A DNA stretch of 64,000 bases from JAPLMW01 sp964619675 (GTDB lineage Bacteria > Planctomycetota > Phycisphaerae > Sedimentisphaerales > UBA12454): NCBI GenBank assembly GCA_964619675.1, contig CAZUEO010000009.1:1-64000 (forward strand), given 5' to 3'. The translations under genes were made by a program, and so were the position numbers. A model generated the notes under the pieces. The model saw only the letters and a list, made by a program, of their open reading frames with translations, was not told where the DNA came from and searched no databases. Positions 43,686-49,647 of this stretch are shown piece after piece (position 1 is the first letter of the stretch; each line of letters opens with the position of its first letter).

Positions 43686-43726
43686 TGTCATTTTGCATTT
43701 TAATTTTTGATTTTTGATATTCTTTA
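43686..43726 (+). repeat. 41-bp direct repeat, copy 2
   Basis: Second copy of the 42899-42939 sequence, again directly upstream of an ACTAACGACCAGCGACTA-like block. Confidence 0.75.
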
Positions 43727-43852
43727 CTAACGACCAGCGACTAGCGACTGCATAATCCGTGGTTACTTCCCAAACTCAACTGAAATTGTCCGCAAAAACC
43801 GATAACAAATAACCGAATTTCTGATAACCGGTAACTGATAACCGATATCTAT

Positions 43853-44052
43853 TTTTTACAAAATGCGCACGTTTTTTTACAAAACGCGCATTTTTTACCA
43901 TTCAAAATCAGCGTAATCCGTGTAATCCGCGGTTAATTTACAAAACGCGCACGTTTTTCGACCGAATGCGCAATTTTCTACCCTCATTTTTGGGCTGATT
44001 TTTTAAAACATGCGCAAAATGCAAAAAAACATGCGCTTTTTGCAAAAAAAAA
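43853..44052. repeat. cluster of TGCGCA/CGCGCA motifs between A/T tracts
   Basis: At least six copies of a GCGCA core flanked by A or T runs, several reading TTTACAAAACGCGCA or close variants, occur in 200 bases. They end about 450 bases before fhs. No gene is present. Confidence 0.5.
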
Positions 44053-44460
44053 TCGTTCCTAACTCCTTTATTTCGATAAAAAGTTAAGTACTTACGTCAA
44101 AATTCCCAGCGCAATTAAATGACTTACAACGATATTTTGCGCAACCGCAACCGATTGACGCAAATTTTCACCTGTTCTAATTTCAATTTTCGACTCTCGA
44201 TTTTCGATTTTTCTCTTCCGACCCTTCCTTTGGTACTCCTGACCCGATATCGTCGCTGTTTGGTTTCAGAGGCGCCATTTTTGAGGTAAAAACGCCCATT
44301 TTTAAGGGGTTGAAGAATTTTAAACTTGTCCTCGCGAAGGCGGGGAAGTGGTCTCAAGCAGCTTTTACCCTCTAAATAGCACAATAGTTCAAAAAAACTG
44401 TTTACTGTTTATATCTAATCTCACGTTTTTAAGCGAAAATTGCCGTTATAAAGTAATATC

Positions 44461-44489
44461 TCTGTGTTTTCTGTGCCCCTGTGGCTAAA
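44461..44489 (+). repeat. CTCTGTG...GTGGCTAAA leader repeat before fhs
   Basis: The sequence TCTGTG-TTTTCTGTG-CCCC-TGTGGCTAAA lies directly upstream of the fhs start. A close relative is upstream of folD (46357-46379) and another, without a gene, is at about 43481-43513. Confidence 0.55.
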
Positions 44490-44500
44490 GGATTACATAA

Positions 44501-46261
44501 ATGCTTGACCCTACAAAACTTAAGGATTGGCAGATTGCCGAAGCTGCTGAGGCTGATGCAAAACCCATCGTCAGGATTGCCGCCCAGCTTGGCATTAAGG
44601 AGGATGAAGTTATTCCTATGGGCAGGCTATTTGCCAAGATTGACTATAAAAAAGTCCTTAGCAGGGTTGGCTCATTTCAAAAAGCAAAATATATTGATAT
44701 CACAGCTATAACCCCTACGCCGCTTGGCGAAGGTAAAACAACTACTACTATCGGCCTTATTGAGGGTCTTGGCAAACTCGGCAAGAAGGTTTCCGGCGCT
44801 ATCAGGCAACCCAGCGGCGGCCCGACCTTTAACATTAAAGGCTCAGCCGCAGGCGGCGGCCTGGCTCAATGTATCCCGCTGGCTCCTCTTTCAATCAGGT
44901 TCACAGGCGATATTGATTCAATTACCAATGCGAACAATCTCGCGATGGTGGCTCTTACGAGCAGGCTTCAGCACGAGAACAACTATGACGACGCCAGATT
45001 AGCTAAAAGCGGCTTAAAGAGGCTCGATATTGACCCAAAAAGAGTTCAAATGAAGTGGGCGATAGATTTCTGTGCCCAGGCCTTGCGGAACATAATCATC
45101 GGCAGAGGCGGGAAAATGGACGGCTTTGAGATGGAATCAGGATTCGCGATTTCCGTTTCCAGCGAGGTTATGGCGATTTTATCCGTCGCAAAGGACCTTG
45201 CGGATTTGCGCAAACGAATGGCAAAAATCGTCGTCGCATACGGCAAAAACGGAAACGAAGTTACCACAGCAGACCTCGAAGTTGACGGCGCAATGACAAG
45301 CTGGATGCTGGACGCAATAAATCCAAATTTGATACAGACGATTGAAGGGCAGCCGGTCTTTGTTCACGCAGGGCCGTTTGCAAATATCGCTATCGGCCAA
45401 AGTTCCATCATAGCTGATATGCTCGGAACAAGGCTTGCCGATTATCATATTACCGAAAGTGGATTCGGTACCGATATCGGCTTTGAAAAATTCTGGAATT
45501 TAAAATGCCGCTTGTCAGGCCTTACGCCCAATTCAGTGGTTATCGTGGCGACAATCAGAGCCCTGAAAATGCATGGCGGCGGCCCTGCCGTCAAGCCCGG
45601 CGCCGCTTTAAGCGAAGAATATACCAGGGAAAACCTCGAACTCGTCGAAAAAGGCTGCGAAAACCTGCTTGCTCATATAGAAATCGTCAAAAAAAGCGGT
45701 ATCAAACCAATCATCTGTATTAACAGCTTTTCTGCCGATACCAAACCTGAAATCGAGCTTGTAAAAAGGATTGCCGAGCAAAACGGGGCTTTATGCGCCG
45801 TCTCGCAGCATTGGCTCAAAGGCGGCGAAGGTGCAAAAGAGCTTGCCGAGATGGTTATATCGGTATCGCAGGAAAAAAATAATTTCAAATTTCTCTACGA
45901 ACTTACAATGCCCTTACGACAGCGAATTGAACTTATAGCAAAACAGATTTATGGCGCTGACGGCGCCGAATACAACCCACAGGCCCTGGAAAAAATAAAA
46001 ACGCTTGAAAAAGATTCTAATGCCGCAAAACTTGGAATCTGTATGGCCAAGACGCACTTGTCGCTATCGCACGACCCGAATGTCAAAGGCAGGCCAAAAG
46101 GCTGGACACTGCCCGTAAGAGATATTATGATTTTCAAAGGCGCAGGCTTTATCGTGCCTGTGGCGGGTGATATAAAACTTATGCCCGGCACGGCTTCAAA
46201 TCCTGCGTTCAGGAAAATCGACGTTGACGTCGAGACGGGAAAAGTCAAAGGCTTGTTTTAA
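44501..46261 (+). CDS. fhs: formate--tetrahydrofolate ligase
   Basis: ATP-dependent enzyme that makes 10-formyl-THF from formate and THF, the entry to one-carbon metabolism. It is 586 residues, slightly longer than usual. The P-loop region is TPLGEGKTTTTIGLIEGL (about 69-86), followed by AIRQPSGGPTFNIKGSAAGGG (about 97-117). The late GWTLPVRDIMIFKGAGF and MPGTASNPAF are typical. An AAAGGA ribosome site is about nine bases upstream. folD follows, so formate is carried on to methylene-THF. Confidence 0.96.
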   Translation: MLDPTKLKDWQIAEAAEADAKPIVRIAAQLGIKEDEVIPMGRLFAKIDYKKVLSRVGSFQKAKYIDITAITPTPLGEGKTTTTIGLIEGLGKLGKKVSGAIRQPSGGPTFNIKGSAAGGGLAQCIPLAPLSIRFTGDIDSITNANNLAMVALTSRLQHENNYDDARLAKSGLKRLDIDPKRVQMKWAIDFCAQALRNIIIGRGGKMDGFEMESGFAISVSSEVMAILSVAKDLADLRKRMAKIVVAYGKNGNEVTTADLEVDGAMTSWMLDAINPNLIQTIEGQPVFVHAGPFANIAIGQSSIIADMLGTRLADYHITESGFGTDIGFEKFWNLKCRLSGLTPNSVVIVATIRALKMHGGGPAVKPGAALSEEYTRENLELVEKGCENLLAHIEIVKKSGIKPIICINSFSADTKPEIELVKRIAEQNGALCAVSQHWLKGGEGAKELAEMVISVSQEKNNFKFLYELTMPLRQRIELIAKQIYGADGAEYNPQALEKIKTLEKDSNAAKLGICMAKTHLSLSHDPNVKGRPKGWTLPVRDIMIFKGAGFIVPVAGDIKLMPGTASNPAFRKIDVDVETGKVKGLF

Positions 46262-46356
46262 AACAGTTATCAGAAACTCGGTTATCAGTTATCAGTAAAA
46301 GGCTTTGTGCCTTTGTGGCTTTTATAACAGTGTTAATCCGTGTCTAAAAAATTATT

Positions 46357-46379
46357 TCTCTGTGGACTCTGTGGCTAAA
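46357..46379 (+). repeat. CTCTGTG...GTGGCTAAA leader repeat before folD
   Basis: Related to the repeat before fhs (44461-44489). It ends 14 bases before the folD ATG; the ribosome site GGAG lies just after it. Confidence 0.55.
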
Positions 46380-46393
46380 AAATGGAGTATAAA

Positions 46394-47278
46394 ATGGCAG
46401 CCAAAATTATCGACGGCAAACAAATCGCAGCGGATATACGAGCCGAACTAAAGGCTGAAGTTGAAAAACTAAAGGCAAAAGGCATTACGCCCGGGCTTGG
46501 CGTTATCCTCGTCGGCGCAAATGCCGCCAGTATCTCTTATGTAACCGCAAAGGAAAAGGCCTGCGGCGAAGTCGGGATTTATTCAGATGATAACCGCCTG
46601 CCTGCCGAGACGAGCGAGTCGGACTTGCTTGCCCTCGTCAATAAAATGAACAAAGATGCCAAAATCAACGGCATTTTAGTTCAGCTGCCCCTGCCAAAAC
46701 ACATCGACGAGCAGAAAGTCCTGCTTGCAATCGACCCTGCGAAGGACGTTGACGGCTTTCATCCGGTAAGCGTCGGCAAAATGGTCGTCGGGCAAAAGGC
46801 ATTTTTGCCCTGCACGCCAAATGGCGCTATCCAGTTGTTACTTCGCAGCGGCGTAAAACTCGAAGGCGCTGAGGTCGTAATCGTCGGCAGAAGCAATATC
46901 GTCGGCAAACCGCTTGCAAATATGCTTATTCAAAAGTCCCCTACCGGCAATGCTACGGTTACAATCTGCCATACGAGGACAAAGGATGTAGCTGCTCATA
47001 CAAGGAGGGCTGATATAGTCATTGCCGCGGCGGGCAAAGTGAATGCCATAACGGCTGATATGATAAAAGATGGTGCCGTTGTTATCGATGTCGGCATAAA
47101 CAGAATTGAGGATTCTACAAAAAAGAGCGGATTCAGGCTCGTAGGCGATGTGGATTTTGAAAATGTCAGTAAAAAAGCAAGCTTAATAACACCCGTGCCC
47201 GGCGGAGTCGGGCCGATGACAATTACAATGCTGCTCTATAACACCGTTGAAAGTGCAAAAATGGCGTCGGGCGTTTAA
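46394..47278 (+). CDS. folD: methylenetetrahydrofolate dehydrogenase / cyclohydrolase
   Basis: Bifunctional enzyme that interconverts 10-formyl-, methenyl- and methylene-THF with NADP(H). The start at 46394 (MAAKIIDGKQIAADIRAEL) is chosen for its GGAG spacing; it gives 294 residues. The catalytic lysine motif is SYVTAKEKACGEVGI (about 49-63). ILVQLPLPKHI, DVDGFHP and VVIVGRSNIVGKPLANML follow, and PVPGGVGPMTITML closes the protein. A second, diverged copy of that last motif lies at 48018-48101 beyond the MntA/HepT genes. Confidence 0.96.
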   Translation: MAAKIIDGKQIAADIRAELKAEVEKLKAKGITPGLGVILVGANAASISYVTAKEKACGEVGIYSDDNRLPAETSESDLLALVNKMNKDAKINGILVQLPLPKHIDEQKVLLAIDPAKDVDGFHPVSVGKMVVGQKAFLPCTPNGAIQLLLRSGVKLEGAEVVIVGRSNIVGKPLANMLIQKSPTGNATVTICHTRTKDVAAHTRRADIVIAAAGKVNAITADMIKDGAVVIDVGINRIEDSTKKSGFRLVGDVDFENVSKKASLITPVPGGVGPMTITMLLYNTVESAKMASGV

Positions 47279-47302
47279 TTTAGGCAGATTGCCACTATTT
47301 TA

Positions 47303-47331
47303 TTGACATAACTTATTTTGTTTTTTATACT
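47303..47331 (+). promoter_or_regulatory. promoter of the mntA-hepT pair, leaderless
   Basis: TTGACA (47303-47308), 17 bases, then TATACT (47326-47331). The ATG of mntA begins at 47338, six bases after the -10, so the transcript should begin at or within a base or two of the start codon. There is no usable Shine-Dalgarno. Confidence 0.7.
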
Positions 47332-47337
47332 TAGGGT

Positions 47338-47616
47338 ATGTATTCGTCAAATCTAAAACAAATAGTAAAGTCCTGTGCCGAGCAATACGGGGTGAAAAGT
47401 GTCTGGCTGTTCGGCTCCGCAGTAGAGGATGAACAGCATGCAAACGATATAGACCTTGCGGTTGAAGGCCTGGAGCCTGAAAAATTTTTTGATTTCTACG
47501 GCAGATTGTTTTTTGAGCTGCCGAAGATGGTTGACCTCGTTGACCTTTCACAAAATCCTCCGATAACATCCATAGTGCGACAGAAGGGAATCCGCATTTA
47601 TGAGCGCAGAAGCTGA
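47338..47616 (+). CDS. mntA: MntA-type nucleotidyltransferase antitoxin
   Basis: A 92-residue minimal nucleotidyltransferase. The catalytic signature is LFGSAVEDEQHANDIDLAV (GS, nine residues, DxD; about residues 23-41), with a further acidic residue in MVDLVDL. In studied MntA/HepT pairs, MntA neutralises the HEPN toxin by adding AMP to a tyrosine of its RX4HXY motif, and the partner here has exactly that motif. It overlaps hepT by 17 bases. The pair lies between intact folD and a duplicated folD 3' end, indicating insertion. Confidence 0.85.
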   Translation: MYSSNLKQIVKSCAEQYGVKSVWLFGSAVEDEQHANDIDLAVEGLEPEKFFDFYGRLFFELPKMVDLVDLSQNPPITSIVRQKGIRIYERRS

Positions 47617-48010
47617 TTATATTTCCGCAGAACGCGAAAACATTTTGCGCACAGTAAAAATGACGGAAGATTTATTGTCGAAAAAAGACATCTCCGAATA
47701 TGAAGTTATCGCATTGGGAAAATTACTGCAGGATATTTATACAGGCATCGAACGAATATTTCGCACTCAACTTGAATCAATGAATATTAAAACCGACAAA
47801 ACTCAAAGCTGGCACAAAGAGGCGCTTTTAGCAGCTAAAAAGCATAGCTTGGTATCAGAGGTTCAATTTAAGTGCTTCCGTGATTTGCTTTTGTTCAGGC
47901 ATATGGAAATTCACGGATACGGTTATATGCTTGATAAGCAGCGGCTTTTAGAGCTTGCCAGGCCTGTGCCTGCTGTTTGCAGGGAATTTCTGGAGCATTT
48001 AAAACTGTAA
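47600..48010 (+). CDS. hepT: HepT-type HEPN ribonuclease toxin
   Basis: A 136-residue helical HEPN protein. The RNase signature RX4HXY is seen as RHMEIHGY (about residues 111-118), with Arg, His and the AMP-accepting Tyr. The C-terminal LARPVPAVCREFLEHL is a typical final helix. Unneutralised HepT would cleave RNA and arrest growth; the upstream MntA would keep it modified. The start overlaps mntA by 17 bases, so the two are translated together. Confidence 0.82.
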   Translation: MSAEADYISAERENILRTVKMTEDLLSKKDISEYEVIALGKLLQDIYTGIERIFRTQLESMNIKTDKTQSWHKEALLAAKKHSLVSEVQFKCFRDLLLFRHMEIHGYGYMLDKQRLLELARPVPAVCREFLEHLKL

Positions 48011-48017
48011 GAATTGC

Positions 48018-48101
48018 GGCGTCGGGCCAATGACTATTACTACGTTATTGTACAACACGGTCGAGAGCGCAAAAACCGCCGTCACAGAGCCGCGACAGTA
48101 A
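48018..48101 (+). pseudogene. folD: detached folD 3' end
   Basis: Starting eight bases after the hepT stop, an open frame reads GVGPMTITTLLYNTVESAK, then TAVTEPRQ and a TAA at 48099-48101. This matches the last residues of FolD (GVGPMTITMLLYNTVESAK) almost exactly, but with many synonymous DNA differences. It is therefore a diverged second copy of the folD tail, not a recent tandem duplication. Its final residues come from the 27-bp inverted repeat at 48084. Confidence 0.85.
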
Positions 48102-48110
48102 TGGAGCGGT
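48084..48110. repeat. 27-bp inverted repeat, left copy
   Basis: A 27-base sequence beginning ACAGAGCCGCGACAG and ending GGAGCGGT. Its exact reverse complement is at 49463-49489. It contains CCGC...GCGG arms and resembles a REP-type element. It supplies the codons TEPRQ-stop to the folD tail fragment. Confidence 0.9.
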
Positions 48111-48147
48111 AATTAAAACGTCATAAATAAATTATCTTTATTTACAT

Positions 48148-48648
48148 TCAAGGTTCTGTTTTGCCTAATGCCATAATTTTGCCCTGACCTGTTTTGACAT
48201 ATTCAATTGCGGAATGGAGTCTTTCTTTTGTCCATATATATTTTGTACTTCCGTGTCTTGTCCAATATTTATCAGCCGGAATATTGCCTGTTTTTTTGAT
48301 TGCATTTGTGGCGTATCTTTTAAAATCAGACATCATTTTTTCTGGTTCTTCCTGCCCACTGACAACAATATGGATATGATTGCTTCTGACGTGTGCAGAA
48401 TGAGCATGCCAGCCGCGAAATTTGCACACATCCAAAATCGCCTGCAATACTATCTCTCTGCACAACGCATCTAATTTAATTGATGGATTCTTTAAATTAC
48501 TTTCCTCTTTTATATTCAGCCCGGGATTATTAGGCAGAAATTTTTCACCAAAGCGATTATGTTTTTTATCCACACTAGCACGTTCATCGCCGTGCAGCCA
48601 CGTTCCGTATGTTGTAAAAGTTATCAGATATGCAAGCGGATATTCCAT
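48148..48648 (-). CDS. REP-associated tyrosine (Y1, IS200-like) transposase
   Basis: A 166-residue member of the COG1943 HUH transposase group. The metal-binding HUH motif is SNHIHIVVSG (about residues 88-97). Likely catalytic tyrosine candidates follow in SDFKRYATNAIKK or KYIWTKERLHSAIEYV. The opening MEYPLAYLITFTTYGTWLHGDERASVD is typical of this subgroup. Such enzymes nick single-stranded REP hairpins. It lies between 27-bp inverted repeats that are plausible substrates. The protein appears full length. Confidence 0.85.
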   Translation of the reverse strand: MEYPLAYLITFTTYGTWLHGDERASVDKKHNRFGEKFLPNNPGLNIKEESNLKNPSIKLDALCREIVLQAILDVCKFRGWHAHSAHVRSNHIHIVVSGQEEPEKMMSDFKRYATNAIKKTGNIPADKYWTRHGSTKYIWTKERLHSAIEYVKTGQGKIMALGKTEP

Positions 48649-48688
48649 CTCAAATCCTTACCACAGACCCGCGTGGGCTAAAGCCTCA

Positions 48689-49357
48689 TCACTTATCTTG
48701 ATTCGTTACCCACCTTTTTCTCCATTCTTTATACCACCGTTTTGATTTAATACCTGATCTAAATTTCCATTTTTTTAAACGTGTTAAAAGTCCTTTATTC
48801 AAAAGCTCATCTAACGCCTCATTCTCAAAATAATAAGACCCTTGGAGTAATTTAATCTTACAGGACTCTATTAAAAGATCGTTGAGCATCGAAATCATTT
48901 GCTTGGCGTCTTTGTTTTTTATTCTCGTAGGCACAGAAATTCGGCTATTGACATCTATTTTACCTTTGTCTCTATCTAATCCCACATATATTGCTCTCTG
49001 TTTTTTTAATTCAAGTTGCTTTTTCTCAACGAACTCAACAAACTTTGGTGAATAGTCAGAAGCCATCCCCCATCCAAAAAAAGCTTTATGTTTTTCATGA
49101 TGGAGGTATAAAAGTTTTAACCATTCTTGTTCAAAATCTTCATCTGGCCAATTATTGTTTGTATCCGATGACCAATAATAATGTTCAACCCAATATGATT
49201 TAGCAAGTTCTTCCATCGCAAGTACTGATAGATGGAATGAAGAAGGAAAGGACTTATTCTTATATAAGAGGATTGAATCAAAATGAAGCCTTAACCCATT
49301 CTTAAATGACTCTGTTGCAATTCTTTTAAACTTATATTTAGAAAGATTTTTTCTCAT
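48689..49357 (-). CDS. AbiV-family abortive-infection-like protein (HEPN-like)
   Basis: A 222-residue protein. The N-terminal half resembles AbiV: LRLHFDSILLYKNKSFPSSFHLSVLAMEELAKSYWVEHYYW (helix with EELAKSY, about 48-54), followed by LLYLHHEKHKAFFGWG. In AbiV proteins the EExxK and HxxK motifs are conserved. AbiV of Lactococcus blocks phage translation. It lies next to the RAYT transposase and within the inverted repeats. The C-terminus is very basic, rich in Lys, Arg and Trp. Confidence 0.65.
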   Translation of the reverse strand: MRKNLSKYKFKRIATESFKNGLRLHFDSILLYKNKSFPSSFHLSVLAMEELAKSYWVEHYYWSSDTNNNWPDEDFEQEWLKLLYLHHEKHKAFFGWGMASDYSPKFVEFVEKKQLELKKQRAIYVGLDRDKGKIDVNSRISVPTRIKNKDAKQMISMLNDLLIESCKIKLLQGSYYFENEALDELLNKGLLTRLKKWKFRSGIKSKRWYKEWRKRWVTNQDK

Positions 49358-49462
49358 ATATTTTAATTGAAAACATTATCCTCTCAATTTTCGCCGAAGG
49401 CAAGCCTAAATAAACGCCCTGTGAGCCCCCAATGTAAATGAGGGGTAATTTATGTTATTTTG

Positions 49463-49489
49463 ACCGCTCCATTACTGTCGCGGCTCTGT
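49463..49489. repeat. 27-bp inverted repeat, right copy
   Basis: Exact reverse complement of 48084-48110. On the minus strand it supplies TEPRQ-stop to an AP2-like relic. Confidence 0.9.
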
Positions 49490-49609
49490 TTGTTCAAAAT
49501 TTAATTTCGCATAATCTCTGTAAAGTTCTTTGGCGGCCTCGTCATAAGCCTTTGCGACCAACCAAAACCTCTGGCATTTACAACACAGGTCGGTATAATA
49601 ATGCGGCTG
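49472..49609 (-). pseudogene. C-terminal relic of an AP2-domain (HNH-AP2-type) protein
   Basis: On the minus strand an open frame ends RFWLVAKAYDEAAKELYRDY, then AKLNFEQ, TEPRQ and stop. The string AYDEAA...YAKLNF matches the end of AP2 DNA-binding domains found in phage and homing HNH endonucleases. The rest of the gene is absent, because the frame runs into the DUF4954 promoter region. It is probably a scar of a mobile endonuclease gene. Confidence 0.55.
49571..49599 (+). promoter_or_regulatory. candidate promoter of the DUF4954 gene
   Basis: CTGGCA (49571-49576), a 17-base spacer and TATAAT (49594-49599). It overlaps the AP2 relic on the other strand. The leader is about 42 bases. Confidence 0.45.
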
Positions 49610-49647
49610 TTTTTAAAATAAGGCCATATACGAATAGGGAGCTCAAA

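Larger units (their letters stand above)
42329..44500. other. 2.2-kb repeat-rich region without a credible gene
   Basis: The open frames here are short, low-complexity and shared between repeat copies, so I call none of them. The region holds ACTAACGACCAGCGACTA-type repeats (about 42642, 42941 and 43725), copies of a TTGATAATTATCAA palindrome, a 71-bp perfect direct repeat and a 41-bp direct repeat. It also holds a 44-base palindrome, a multi-helix structure at 43357-43482, GATAAC-type repeats and a TGCGCA-rich tract. Phrases such as AATCCGTGGTTA and CTCTGTGGCTAA recur. Confidence 0.7.
48084..49489. mobile_element. REP/RAYT-type element bounded by 27-bp perfect inverted repeats
   Basis: The 1.4-kb segment is flanked by perfect inverted repeats and carries a REP-associated Y1-type transposase and an AbiV-like gene, both on the minus strand. 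RAYT genes are commonly bracketed by inverted REPs. No target-site duplication is evident, which agrees with single-strand (HUH) rather than DDE transposition. Confidence 0.6.

Noticed and set aside
42400..43698. Several short minus-strand open frames (42400-42714, 42669-42863, 42879-43151, 43510-43698)
   Set aside because: They are translations of dispersed intergenic repeats, share phrases such as VDNYQSK with each other, and have no ribosome sites or recognisable domains.
44124..44384. Open frame of 86 residues on the minus strand before fhs
   Set aside because: Low-complexity basic composition, overlaps repeat-like DNA, and no start signal or homology recognised.
48084..49489. Classical DDE transposon with terminal inverted repeats
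   Set aside because: No DDE transposase and no target-site duplication; the transposase present is of the single-strand HUH type.
49438..49647. 70-residue N-terminal extension of the DUF4954 protein
   Set aside because: It reads through the 27-bp repeat and the AP2 relic; MSSEHVPLAKK at 49648 is the natural beginning.
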